Below are positions 25,514 through 34,146 of a stretch of DNA of 64,000 bases, piece by piece. Origin of the DNA: Metapseudomonas otitidis (GTDB lineage Bacteria > Pseudomonadota > Gammaproteobacteria > Pseudomonadales > Pseudomonadaceae). The notes beneath the pieces were generated by a model. That model made no database searches and had not been told where the DNA came from. It saw nothing but the letters and a program-made list of their open reading frames with translations. How positions within the stretch are numbered: the stretch's first letter is position 1; the number at the start of each line of letters is the position of its first letter. The stretch lies in contig NZ_FOJP01000006.1 of the NCBI RefSeq assembly GCF_900111835.1, positions 62,001-126,000 of the forward strand. Direction: 5' to 3'. The position numbers and the translations under genes were made by a program.

Positions 25514-26200
25514 ATGATCCGTTTCGTCCTGCTGCTCTCCCTCCTGCTGGCCGGTACCGCCCAGGCCACCGCGCCGCGCACCTTCCAGGAAGCCAAGAAA
25601 GCCGCCTGGAAGCTCTACGCTTCCCACCCTGTCGAGTTCTATTGCGGCTGCCGCTACAGCGGCAACAAGGTGGACCTCAAGAGCTGTGGCTACGTCCCGC
25701 GGACCAATGCCAAACGCGCCAGCCGCATCGAGTGGGAGCACATCGTCCCGGCCTGGGTCATCGGCCACCAGCGCAAGTGCTGGCAGAACGGCGGCCGCGA
25801 GAACTGCGCCCGTCACGATGACGCCTACCGCCGGGCCGAAGCCGACCTGCACAACCTGGTGCCGAGCATCGGCGAGGTGAACGGCGACCGCAGCAACTAC
25901 GGTTTCGGCTGGCTGCCCCAGGCGCCCAGCCAGTACGGCGCCTGCCCGATGGTGGTGGACTTCAAGGCACGCAAGGCCATGCCGCGCCAGCAGATCCGCG
26001 GGATGATCGCGCGCACCTACTTCTACATGAGCGAACGCTACGGCCTGCGCCTGTCCAAGCAGGACCGCCAGCTCTACACCGCCTGGAACAAGCAGTACCC
26101 GGTGGAAGCCTGGGAGCGGAACCGCAACCAGCGCGTGGCCTGTGTGATGGGACACGGCAACCACTTCGTGGGGGCGGTGAATTTGAAGGCGTGCAAGTGA
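25514..26200 (+). CDS. endA: Endonuclease I (EndA/Dns family), secreted
   Basis: A 228-residue protein with an N-terminal signal peptide (MIRFVLLLSLLLAGTAQATA). The mature enzyme shows the EndA/Dns core: YCGCRYSGNKVDLKSCGY, the metal/catalytic segment RIEWEHIVPAW with the catalytic His, a second motif DLHNLVPSIGEVNGDRSNYG, and eight cysteines forming disulfides. Endonuclease I degrades dsDNA nonspecifically in the periplasm or outside the cell using Mg. The protein ends NFVG-like in VGAVNLKACK. It is a single-gene unit. Confidence 0.93.
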   Translation: MIRFVLLLSLLLAGTAQATAPRTFQEAKKAAWKLYASHPVEFYCGCRYSGNKVDLKSCGYVPRTNAKRASRIEWEHIVPAWVIGHQRKCWQNGGRENCARHDDAYRRAEADLHNLVPSIGEVNGDRSNYGFGWLPQAPSQYGACPMVVDFKARKAMPRQQIRGMIARTYFYMSERYGLRLSKQDRQLYTAWNKQYPVEAWERNRNQRVACVMGHGNHFVGAVNLKACK

Positions 26201-26300
26201 GGGCGCGCTGGTCTTTGTCAGCGAGCCACCCTTGAAGGGTTGGGCGGCTCGCTGGTAGCGCCCGGGCAAGAAGATTTTGTAGGACAAGGTATTGTTTGCG

Positions 26301-26319
26301 AATGATAAAGCTTGTCATT
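26301..26319. promoter_or_regulatory. Probable Fur box
   Basis: AATGATAAAGCTTGTCATT is a 19-bp inverted repeat with AATGA/TCATT arms, close to the Fur consensus built from GATAAT hexamers. It is 65 bp upstream of the TonB-dependent receptor start, so iron repression is likely. Confidence 0.65.
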
Positions 26320-26383
26320 TGTGATAGCGTGCGGCGCATTCCTACAACTACCTTCACCTCGTCTTGCAAGGAACCGCCTTTCG

Positions 26384-28519
26384 ATGCGCCGTACCCTTCT
26401 GTCCCTCTGCCTGCTCCAGGCTGCCGCCCCCGCTTTCAGTGCCGAACCACCACTCTCCGCCGACGGCACCGGTTCGCTGGAACTCAATGCCCTGAACATC
26501 GATGCCCAGGCTGAAGCATGGGAGCGCGCGGATGGGCCGGTGAAGGGCTACAAGGCGACCCGGTCAGCCAGCGCCACGCGCACCGATACGGCCTTGCATG
26601 AAACCCCGCAGTCGGTGACCGTGGTCCCCCGCGACGTGGTCGAGGACACCGGGGCAACGCGCCTGCAGGAGGCGCTGGACTACGCCGGTGGCGTCGGTCG
26701 CGCCAATAACTTCGGGGGCCAGGGGCTGACCACCTTTACCGTGCGCGGCTTCACCACCGGCGAGTTCTATCGCAATGGCTTCCCCATCAACCGGGGTTAT
26801 CCCAATGCGCCGGACGCCAACACCATCGAGCGCCTTGAAGTCCTGCGCGGGCCGGCGTCGAGCCTCTATGGCCGTGGCGATCCGGGCGGCACCTTCAACG
26901 TGGTGACCAAGCAGCCCCAGGCCGAGCGCAAGACCACGCTCGGCGCGCAGGTTACCGACCAGGGCCTGTACCGCAGCACCCTGGACACCACTGGCGCATT
27001 CGACGAGGAAGGCCGCGTGACCTACCGCCTGAACCTGCTGGGGGAGGGGGGCGACAGCTTCCGCGACAACGTCGAGAGCGAGCGCTACGACGTGGCGCCG
27101 GTCATCAGCTGGCAGGCCACCGACGACACGCGCATCACCCTCGAAGCCGACCTGATGCGCAACAACCATCCCCTCGACCGGGGCCTGACCCGCTACCCCA
27201 ACCAGGCCGGTAACCCCTCTCGCGACACCAATGCCTGGGGCTCGGGCAGTGACAACCGGCTGCACAACGACAACGACATGCTGCAACTGCGCTTCGAGCA
27301 TGCCCTCAACGCCGACTGGACCCTCGCTGGCGGCGTGCAGGACCTCAACGGCACCCTGCAGGGCAACGCCATCGAAGCCAACGGGCTGCAGGCTGACGGG
27401 CGCACCCTGGGGCGCAACTTCAACTACCGCAAGCTGGACTGGAGCGACCGCGACTACCAGCTCAACCTCACTGGCCACTTCGACACCTTCGGCCTGGCAC
27501 ACACCCTGCTGACTGGCGTGGAATACGAGGACTACCACTACAGGTCCATCATCCGCCGCTCCGGCGGTTCGACCGGCGACTACACCGTGGACATCTTCAA
27601 CCCCGCCACCGGCCAGGCACGTCCGGCACTGACCCGCGTGACCACCCACGACAAGGAAAACCTCACCACCTGGGCGGCGTTCGTCCAGGACCAGGTCGCC
27701 CTCACCGAACGCTTCAAGGTGCTGGCGGGCGTACGTGTGGAGCGCTACGAGCACGATTACGACAACCGTCTGCCAGGCAGCCGCGACTGGAGCACGGCGG
27801 ACACCGCCACCACCCCGCGCCTGGGGGTGATCTACGACCTCACCGATAGCCTGGCGCTGTATGCCAACGCGTCGAAGTCCTTCAAGCCCAACACCGGTGC
27901 GAGTCGCCAGGGCGATGGCTTCAATCCTGAGGAAGGCAAGGCCTACGAGGTGGGCCTGAAGTGGGAGTCGCCGGACCAGCAGCTCAGCGTCGACGCGGCC
28001 ATCTACCACATCGTCAAGCAGAACGTGCTCACCCTCGATCCCCTGGATTCTGCCTTCAGCGTTGCCGCCGGCGAAGTACGCAGCCGTGGCTTCGACCTCA
28101 ACATCGCCGGCAACCTCACCCCTGAGTGGCGCATGACCGGCGGCTACGCCTTTGTCGATGCCGAGGTGACCCGCGACAACAGCCTGAAGAAGGGTACCCG
28201 CCTGGCCAATATCCCGCGCAACAGCTTCAGCCTGCTCAACGTCTACGAGTTCCAGGACGGCGCCGCCAAGGGCCTGGGCCTGGGTGCCGGCGTGCGCTAC
28301 GTGGACGACCGCGCCGGGCAGACCTCCTCCAGCACCTATGTGATGAAGGGCTATACCGTCGTCGACCTGCTCAGCTTCTACCAACTGACGCCGCAGGTAC
28401 GTCTGAACCTGGACGTGAAGAACCTGCTCAACGAGGAGTACGAGGAGGGCGCCTTCAACCTCTATGCCTACCCCGGCGCGCCGCGCACCGTACAGGCCGG
28501 CATCGCCTACACCTTCTAG
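26384..28519 (+). CDS. TonB-dependent siderophore receptor
   Basis: A 711-residue outer-membrane receptor starting MRRTLLSLCLLQAAAPAFSA (26384; AAGGAAC upstream). The 24-residue in-frame extension upstream overlaps the Fur box and is not likely used. After the signal peptide comes the plug domain: DTALHETPQSVTVVPRDVVE, RGFTTGEFYRNGFPINRGYP, and LRGPASSLYGRGDPGGTFNV. A 22-stranded barrel follows, ending in Phe (AGIAYTF). There is no N-terminal secretin/STN domain, so it does not signal to an anti-sigma factor. The plug resembles FhuA/FoxA-type hydroxamate receptors. No biosynthetic or sigma-factor gene adjoins it. Confidence 0.93.
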   Translation: MRRTLLSLCLLQAAAPAFSAEPPLSADGTGSLELNALNIDAQAEAWERADGPVKGYKATRSASATRTDTALHETPQSVTVVPRDVVEDTGATRLQEALDYAGGVGRANNFGGQGLTTFTVRGFTTGEFYRNGFPINRGYPNAPDANTIERLEVLRGPASSLYGRGDPGGTFNVVTKQPQAERKTTLGAQVTDQGLYRSTLDTTGAFDEEGRVTYRLNLLGEGGDSFRDNVESERYDVAPVISWQATDDTRITLEADLMRNNHPLDRGLTRYPNQAGNPSRDTNAWGSGSDNRLHNDNDMLQLRFEHALNADWTLAGGVQDLNGTLQGNAIEANGLQADGRTLGRNFNYRKLDWSDRDYQLNLTGHFDTFGLAHTLLTGVEYEDYHYRSIIRRSGGSTGDYTVDIFNPATGQARPALTRVTTHDKENLTTWAAFVQDQVALTERFKVLAGVRVERYEHDYDNRLPGSRDWSTADTATTPRLGVIYDLTDSLALYANASKSFKPNTGASRQGDGFNPEEGKAYEVGLKWESPDQQLSVDAAIYHIVKQNVLTLDPLDSAFSVAAGEVRSRGFDLNIAGNLTPEWRMTGGYAFVDAEVTRDNSLKKGTRLANIPRNSFSLLNVYEFQDGAAKGLGLGAGVRYVDDRAGQTSSSTYVMKGYTVVDLLSFYQLTPQVRLNLDVKNLLNEEYEEGAFNLYAYPGAPRTVQAGIAYTF

Positions 28520-28564
28520 CCGCTGCCGTACGCCAGCCGTGCGGAGATGTGGCGGTGCGTGCCG

Positions 28565-28957
28565 TCAGTCCTCGTAGCGGCTGGTCGGGTCGCGATCCTG
28601 GGAGTAGTGCCTGGCCAGTGGGAAGGCCGGCAGCCAGGACTCGCGTCGGATCACCCAGCTCTCGTAGGTCGGCATCAATTGGTCGGGCGCGTCCAGCGCC
28701 CCCAGGTTGACCTCCACCTCATCGCCCGAACGGTTGAACACCGATGACCCGCACCGGGGGCAGAAATGCCGGCCTGCGTAGGCGTGGGCGGTCCCTTCGA
28801 GGGTCACCGCCGCCTCGGGGAAGATCGCCGAGGCATGGAACAGCGCCCCGTGATGCTTGCGGCAGTCCAGGCAGTGGCACAGCCCGACCCGGTACGGCCG
28901 ACCCTCCGCCACCAGGCGCAGGTCGCCACACAGGCAGCCTCCGGTGAATCGTTCCAT
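28565..28957 (-). CDS. GFA-domain (CENP-V/GFA) protein
   Basis: A 130-residue protein starting MERFTGGCLCGDLRLVAEG, with GGAGGGTAGGAG directly upstream. The zinc-binding pattern of the glutathione-dependent formaldehyde-activating family is complete: CLCG, then CHCLDCRKHHGALF, then FCPRCGSSVF. Most members are not proven to use formaldehyde and their substrate is unknown. It lies alone, convergent with the receptor gene. Confidence 0.88.
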   Translation of the reverse strand: MERFTGGCLCGDLRLVAEGRPYRVGLCHCLDCRKHHGALFHASAIFPEAAVTLEGTAHAYAGRHFCPRCGSSVFNRSGDEVEVNLGALDAPDQLMPTYESWVIRRESWLPAFPLARHYSQDRDPTSRYED

Positions 28958-29117
28958 CTCCTACCCTCCTGTTTCATCAGTCCACCTGGGTTCGACCCGT
29001 CCTTGTCCCCGGCAGGTTCCATCCCGTCGGGTGTATGGCCTTTCCCACCTCGATCTGTGCCTATGCCATGGCACGCGATGCCCCTAGGATCGGCGCTCAA
29101 CCAGGGAGGATAGGGCG

Positions 29118-29609
29118 ATGGAAGAGGGTATCGAGGCAAGCGATTTCGGTGGGCTGCAGGTACGGCAGCTGGTACCGGACGACCTGGAACTGATCTGCAG
29201 GCACCGCGAGGCGATGTTCCTCGAAGCCGGAGGTGATCCGGCTGCGCTGCGGGTGATGACCGAGCACTTCCGCCCCTGGCTGCGGGTGCGCCTGGAGGAC
29301 GGCCGCTACTACGGCTTCATGGTGATGGACGAGGGCAGCCCGGCGGCTGGCATCGGCCTGATGAGCATCGACTGGCCACCGCACCCGGCCCACCCGACCC
29401 AGGAGCAGCGCGGCTACGTGCTCAACGTTTACGTCGAGCCGGCCTACCGGCGTCGGGGGCTGGCGACGGCGCTGATGAAGCTGGCGGAAGCCGAGTTCGC
29501 CCGGCGCGGCCTGGGCTTCGCCGTGCTGCACGCCACCGAGGTCGGCCGCCCGGTGTACCAGGCCCTCGGCTGGGCAGCCACCCGCGAGATGACCAAGACC
29601 CTCGGCTGA
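29118..29609 (+). CDS. GNAT family N-acetyltransferase
   Basis: A 163-residue protein starting MEEGIEASDFGGLQVRQLVP with GGGAGGA upstream. The acetyl-CoA binding motif is YVEPAYRRRGLATALMKLAE (Q/RxxGxA form). A late FAVLHATEVGRPVYQALGW segment completes the fold. The substrate is unknown. The gene stands alone between the GFA gene and the cytochrome operon. Confidence 0.83.
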   Translation: MEEGIEASDFGGLQVRQLVPDDLELICRHREAMFLEAGGDPAALRVMTEHFRPWLRVRLEDGRYYGFMVMDEGSPAAGIGLMSIDWPPHPAHPTQEQRGYVLNVYVEPAYRRRGLATALMKLAEAEFARRGLGFAVLHATEVGRPVYQALGWAATREMTKTLG

Positions 29610-29775
29610 GGCACTTCCGCACCCTGTGGTTTCCGGCGCGATCATCGCGCTGTCCTGCCAAGCCCCCTCGCTGTCCGCCAATGCCCTCAGCGCCCGGAGG
29701 CACCTGGCGTAACGTGGCGCGCTACCCACCACAACAAGCGCCGTGCCGCCTGGCACGGTAGAAGAGGGGAGTGCG

Positions 29776-30141
29776 ATGCCGAAACCCGCGAACCTGCTGA
29801 TTCCCGCCCTGCTGGCCCTGGCCGGGCTGCTCGGCGGCTGTGGCGAAGAGGCCAAGCCGGCCGCGCCGCAGAACGCCGCCACCCTGGCACCGGCCGACCC
29901 GGCCCTGGCCAAGGTCTATGACACCAGCTGCAAGCTGTGCCACGCCAACCCCGCCTCCGGGGCGCCGCAGAGCGGTGACGCCGCCGCCTGGGCGCCGCGT
30001 GTCGCCCAAGGCACCGACAGCCTGCTGGACCACAGCATCAACGGCTTCAAGGGCATGCCACCGATGGGCATGTGCATGCAGTGCTCGGAAGAACAGTTCC
30101 TGGCGCTGATTTCCTTCATGTCCGGTCAGCACCTCGAATAA
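29776..30141 (+). CDS. c-type cytochrome lipoprotein
   Basis: A 121-residue protein starting MPKPANLLIPALLALAGLLG at 29776 (AGAGGGGA upstream); an ATG at 29743 exists but lacks a good site. The lipobox LLGGC places lipid-Cys about residue 20. One heme site CKLCH is followed by a helix-rich cytochrome c5-like fold, with a likely distal Met in MPPMGMCMQC. It is periplasm-facing and probably takes electrons from the aldonolactone oxidase encoded 10 bp downstream. Confidence 0.88.
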   Translation: MPKPANLLIPALLALAGLLGGCGEEAKPAAPQNAATLAPADPALAKVYDTSCKLCHANPASGAPQSGDAAAWAPRVAQGTDSLLDHSINGFKGMPPMGMCMQCSEEQFLALISFMSGQHLE

Positions 30142-30151
30142 GGCGTCCCCC

Positions 30152-31549
30152 ATGGCTATGAACCTCACCCGACGCCAGCTGCTGCAACGGGCCGGCGTCG
30201 CCGGCGCCTTCACCGCGCTGGCCTGCACCCCGGCGCTGGCGGAACTGGCCCGCGCGCCCCGGCTGATCCCCTGGCGCAACTGGTCCGGTGGGCAGAGCTG
30301 CCTGCCCCAGGCACGCCTCGCCCCGCAGAGCCTGGACGAGCTGGTCCAGGTCATCCGCCAGGCCGAAGGCAAGGTCCGCCCGGTGGGCTCGGCCCACTCC
30401 TTCAGCGCCCTGGTGCCCACCGACGGCACCCTGGTGTCGCTGGCCTACTTCAACGGCCTGCTCGCCCATGACCCGGCCACCCTGCAGGCGGAGTTCGCCG
30501 CCGGCACGCCGATGTCCCTGATGGGGCCGGCGCTGCAGACGGTCGGCCAGGCGCTGCCGAACATGGCCGACATCGACTACCAGACCCTGGCCGGGGCGAT
30601 CGCCACCTCGACCCACGGCACCGGCGTCGGCTTCGGCTCCTATTCCTCACAGGTCACCGGCCTGCAACTGGTGACCGCCAGCGGCGAGGTGCTGGACTGC
30701 GACGCCCAGCGCCACCCCGAGGTGTTCAACGCCGCGCGGGTGTCCCTGGGGGCCCTGGGCGTGGCGACGCGGGTGCGCCTGCAGAACCGCGAGGCCTATC
30801 GCCTGCGCGAGAAGCAGTGGATCGCCAGCACCGAGGAACTGCTGGAGGACGTGGGCAACCTCACCCGCGACAACCAGCACTGGGAGATGCTGGTGATCAC
30901 CCATTCCGACTACGCGCTGTCCGTCGCCCTCAACGAGACCACCGACCCGGCCACGCCACCGCTGGACCCGGAGGAGGAGGGCGGCAACGGCTTCGTGAAG
31001 ATCATCGAGAACCTCGACAAGTACGGCAGCGACTTCCCCGCCGCACGCCGCGCGCTGCTCAACAGCCTGCGCCACATCGCCAGCTTCGACGACCGGGTCG
31101 GCGACTCCCACGAGATCTACGCCAACGTGCGCAACGTGCGCTTCAACGAGATGGAGTACTCGGTGCCCGCCGAGCATGGCCCAGCCTGCCTGCGGGAGAT
31201 CCTCGCGCTGATCCGCGACAAGGACCTGCGCACCTGGTTCCCCATCGAGTACCGCTACGTGAAGGCCGACGACATCCCCCTGAGCATGTTCGAGGGCCGC
31301 GACAGCTGCTCCATCTCCGTGCACCAGCACTACAGCATGGACCACCACAACTTCTTCGCCGCCGTCGAACCGATCTTCTGGAAGTACGCCGGCCGGCCGC
31401 ACTGGGGCAAGCTGCACACGCTCAACGCGCGCACCCTGCAGGCGCTCTACCCGCGCTGGAAGGAATTCACCGAGGTGCGCCAGGCGCTGGACCCGAGCGG
31501 CAAGTTCCTCAATGCGCACCTGTCCTCGATCCTCGGCGTGGCCGGATAA
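30152..31549 (+). CDS. FAD-linked aldonolactone oxidase (D-arabinono/L-gulono-1,4-lactone oxidase family)
   Basis: A 465-residue protein with a likely Tat signal (LTRRQLLQRAGVAGAF), so it is exported folded. The VAO/PCMH FAD domain is seen in GKVRPVGSAHSFSALV (His is the usual FAD attachment position in this family) and the Gly-rich AGAIATSTHGTGVGFGSYSS. The C-terminal ALO domain includes FPIEYRYVKADDIPLSMF and the HWGKLHTL motif near the end. It oxidises a sugar acid lactone or polyol; the electron acceptor may be the adjacent cytochrome rather than O2. It is the second of three exported genes in a tight operon. Confidence 0.85.
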   Translation: MAMNLTRRQLLQRAGVAGAFTALACTPALAELARAPRLIPWRNWSGGQSCLPQARLAPQSLDELVQVIRQAEGKVRPVGSAHSFSALVPTDGTLVSLAYFNGLLAHDPATLQAEFAAGTPMSLMGPALQTVGQALPNMADIDYQTLAGAIATSTHGTGVGFGSYSSQVTGLQLVTASGEVLDCDAQRHPEVFNAARVSLGALGVATRVRLQNREAYRLREKQWIASTEELLEDVGNLTRDNQHWEMLVITHSDYALSVALNETTDPATPPLDPEEEGGNGFVKIIENLDKYGSDFPAARRALLNSLRHIASFDDRVGDSHEIYANVRNVRFNEMEYSVPAEHGPACLREILALIRDKDLRTWFPIEYRYVKADDIPLSMFEGRDSCSISVHQHYSMDHHNFFAAVEPIFWKYAGRPHWGKLHTLNARTLQALYPRWKEFTEVRQALDPSGKFLNAHLSSILGVAG

Positions 31550-31561
31550 CAAGGAGAAGCC

Positions 31562-32839
31562 ATGAACCGTCGCAAATTCCTCGTCGGCACGGCCGGTGCC
31601 GGCGTATTGCTCGCCGGTGTCGGCGCCTGGCTGCGGCCGGCCGACAAGGGCGCCCCGTACAGCGATTACTTCGCCCGCCTGAACCGCGAGCTGAAGGCCC
31701 AGGGGCCGATGCACCCGGTGATGCTGATCGACCTCGACCGGCTGGACCACAACATCGACGTGGTGATGCAGTCGGTGCGTCGTGCCGGCAAGTCGCTTCG
31801 CCTGGTGGAGAAGTCCCTGCCGTCGCCGCAACTGCTGGACTACATCGCCAAGCGTGCCGGCACCCAGCGGCTGATGTCGTTCCACCAGCCCTTCCTCAAC
31901 CACGACGCCGAGCGCTTCCCCGAGTCGGACATCCTGCTCGGCAAGCCCCTGCCGGTGCGTGCGGCGCAGCTGTTCTACGAGGCTCATCGCGGCCCGTTCG
32001 ACCCGGCCCGGCAGCTGCAGTGGCTGCTCGACACCCCCGAGCGACTGGCGCAGTACCTGGCGCTGGCCAAGGCCCTGAACATCCGCATGCGCATCAACAT
32101 CGAACTGGACGTGGGGCTGCACCGGGGCGGCGTGCAGGACACGGCCGGCCTCGGGCGGATGCTCGAGCTGATCGGTGCCAACCCGCAGCACCTGGAGTTC
32201 GCGGGCTTCATGGGCTACGACCCCTTCGTCGGCATGGGCGTGCCCGGCATCCTCGGCTCACCCGAGGCGCTCTTCGCCAAGGTGATGACGCTGTACGACG
32301 GCTTCGTCGACTACGCCCGCACCCGGCACCCAACGCTGTGGCGCCCGGACCTGACCCTGAACACCGCCGGCAGCCCCAGCTACCGCATGCACGAGCGCGA
32401 GCGCACCAGCAGCGAGGTCTCGGTGGGCTCGGCACTGCTCAAGCCCACCCACTACGACCTGCCCTCCCTGGAGGAGCACCAGCCGGCGGCCTACATCGCC
32501 ACCCCGGTGCTCAAGAGCACCGGCGCGGTGCGCATTCCGGCGCTGGACGGCAAGTCGGCGCTGTTCTCCTGGTGGGACCCGAACCAGCGCGAGACCTTCT
32601 TCATCTACGGCGGCAACTGGATGGCCGAGCCGGAGTCGCCCAAGGGCCTGCAGTTCAACGGCCTCTACGGGCGCAGTTCCAACCAGGAAATGATCAATGG
32701 CTCCCACGCTGTCGGCCTGTCCGTGGATGACCAGGTGTTCCTGCGGCCGACCCAGTCCGAATCCATCCTCCTGCAGTTCGGCGACCTGCTGGCGGTGCGT
32801 GACGGGCGCATCGTCGAGCAGTGGCCGGTGTACAGCTGA
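31562..32839 (+). CDS. Exported DSD1-like PLP enzyme (alanine racemase N-terminal fold)
   Basis: A 425-residue protein starting MNRRKFLVGTAGAGVLLAG (AAGGAGAAG upstream), a Tat-type signal with RRKFL. The fold-type III TIM barrel is visible: MLIDLDRLDHNIDVVMQSVR, then LRLVEKSLPS with the Lys expected to bind PLP, INIELDVGLHRGGV, and TAGSPSYRMHER. A D-serine-dehydratase-like C-terminal domain follows (SWWDPNQRETFFIYGGN). Homologues act on D-threonine, D-serine or related D-amino acids; here the role with the aldonolactone oxidase is unknown. Confidence 0.8.
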   Translation: MNRRKFLVGTAGAGVLLAGVGAWLRPADKGAPYSDYFARLNRELKAQGPMHPVMLIDLDRLDHNIDVVMQSVRRAGKSLRLVEKSLPSPQLLDYIAKRAGTQRLMSFHQPFLNHDAERFPESDILLGKPLPVRAAQLFYEAHRGPFDPARQLQWLLDTPERLAQYLALAKALNIRMRINIELDVGLHRGGVQDTAGLGRMLELIGANPQHLEFAGFMGYDPFVGMGVPGILGSPEALFAKVMTLYDGFVDYARTRHPTLWRPDLTLNTAGSPSYRMHERERTSSEVSVGSALLKPTHYDLPSLEEHQPAAYIATPVLKSTGAVRIPALDGKSALFSWWDPNQRETFFIYGGNWMAEPESPKGLQFNGLYGRSSNQEMINGSHAVGLSVDDQVFLRPTQSESILLQFGDLLAVRDGRIVEQWPVYS

Positions 32840-32915
32840 GCGCAGGGTCAGCCACCCCTGGGTGAAGCGCTTTGCGAGCAGCGCTCGCTCCTGCGGTCGA
32901 CGCCAACTGACTGAG

Positions 32916-32943
32916 AGAACCCCAGGCCATTGCCTGGGGTTCT
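32916..32943. terminator. Bidirectional terminator stem-loop
   Basis: AGAACCCCAGGC-CATT-GCCTGGGGTTCT is a perfect 12-bp stem with a 4-nt loop between the convergent genes ending at 32839 and 32959. Confidence 0.8.
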
Positions 32944-32958
32944 GCGTTCCGGGAAGGT

Positions 32959-33903
32959 TCAGAGGCTGAACGGCAGGTTCAGCTTGGCCCAGAGCATCTC
33001 GCCTTCCGGGCGGTTCTCCACGGCGAACTCCTTGGCCCAGCGCATCTCCACGCTGGCGTACTTGAGGAAGGTCAGGTGCACCGCCGGGCCGATGGCGAAG
33101 ACCTGCCCGCGCACGCCGTCGTCCACGTCCTCGCCCATGAAGGTCACCGTGCGGCCGAACTGCTTGTCGTCGGTGGTCTGTTTCACGTAGTAGCCGTTCA
33201 GGCCCAGGCGCAGGTTGTCGGTCACCCGGTAGCTGGTGGAGTAGTCGAAGTGGAACAGCTGGCCGGACTGGTAGTCGGTGTCCGGGTTCTCCTTGTTGAA
33301 GCTGTAGGTGGCCTTGACCGACAGCTCGGTGCGCTCGCTGGGCTGCCAGGTGGCCGAGAGCAGCGGCTTGTAGGTGACGAAGTTGTTGCCGGTGTTGGCC
33401 GGCCGCGCGGCATCGTAGCTGCCGGTGGGCAGGGTGATCTCCAGGGCGGCGCCCAGGGTCAGGTCCTTGCCCATGTCCCAGAGAATCAGCGGCGCGATGG
33501 TGGTGTCGCCCTGGGCTTCGCGGCGGCTCTGCTGGCCGAACAGCGCCACCTGCTGGCGCATGTACGGCTGCGCCACGTAGCCACCGACCCGGCCGCCCAG
33601 CAGCCGCAGCGGACTGAGGTAGTCCAGGCGCGGGATGATCGCGTCGGAGGTGATCTTCACCTCCGGCACCTTGCCGCCCAGGGAGCTGATGTCCAGCTTC
33701 TTAGACTCGTAGTGGTTGTAGTAGAGGTTGAAGGCGAACATGTGGTCCGGAAGGCTGTTCACGTCCAGCGGCAGGACGAAGAAGCCATCGGTGCCGGGGC
33801 CGATGTTGTCGACACCGTTCTCGGTGGCCTGGGCGGCCAGTGGCAGGGCGATGGCGAGGGCGGCTGCAGAGGGAAGCAGCCAAGTGGCACGGTTCGGGTT
33901 CAT
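32959..33903 (-). CDS. SphA/MetA-like outer-membrane protein
   Basis: A 314-residue protein starting MNPNRATWLLPSAAALAIAL at 33903; an in-frame ATG at 33915 (MSPP) is equally possible. The signal peptide is cleaved near AAQATEN. The mature part is a beta-barrel rich in aromatic residues (GFFVLPLDVNSLPDHMFAFN, LYYNHYESKKL) and ends LNLPFSL. It fits the phenol degradation protein meta (PF13557) family, outer-membrane proteins that help hydrophobic aromatics enter. It is divergent from the AraC regulator at 34147, which probably controls it. Confidence 0.75.
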   Translation of the reverse strand: MNPNRATWLLPSAAALAIALPLAAQATENGVDNIGPGTDGFFVLPLDVNSLPDHMFAFNLYYNHYESKKLDISSLGGKVPEVKITSDAIIPRLDYLSPLRLLGGRVGGYVAQPYMRQQVALFGQQSRREAQGDTTIAPLILWDMGKDLTLGAALEITLPTGSYDAARPANTGNNFVTYKPLLSATWQPSERTELSVKATYSFNKENPDTDYQSGQLFHFDYSTSYRVTDNLRLGLNGYYVKQTTDDKQFGRTVTFMGEDVDDGVRGQVFAIGPAVHLTFLKYASVEMRWAKEFAVENRPEGEMLWAKLNLPFSL

Positions 33904-34146
33904 GGGGGGGCTCATTGTTATTGTGTGTGGACGCCGCCGGAGGGCCCCTCGGGCGGCGCCATAGGAATAAGCGCTGGCGGCCTGGCGGAGCAGGGCATTG
34001 CCGGACAGGCAGGGGGCATTGAAGGCCAGGCTGCAATACGCTGTTACAACCCCTCTTGGGTCGATCCCGAACGCGTTATGATGGCCACCCTGCGCGCCTG
34101 GCCCCACAACAAGAACCCTCAGGCGCCGGATTCGGATGTGCCTGCC

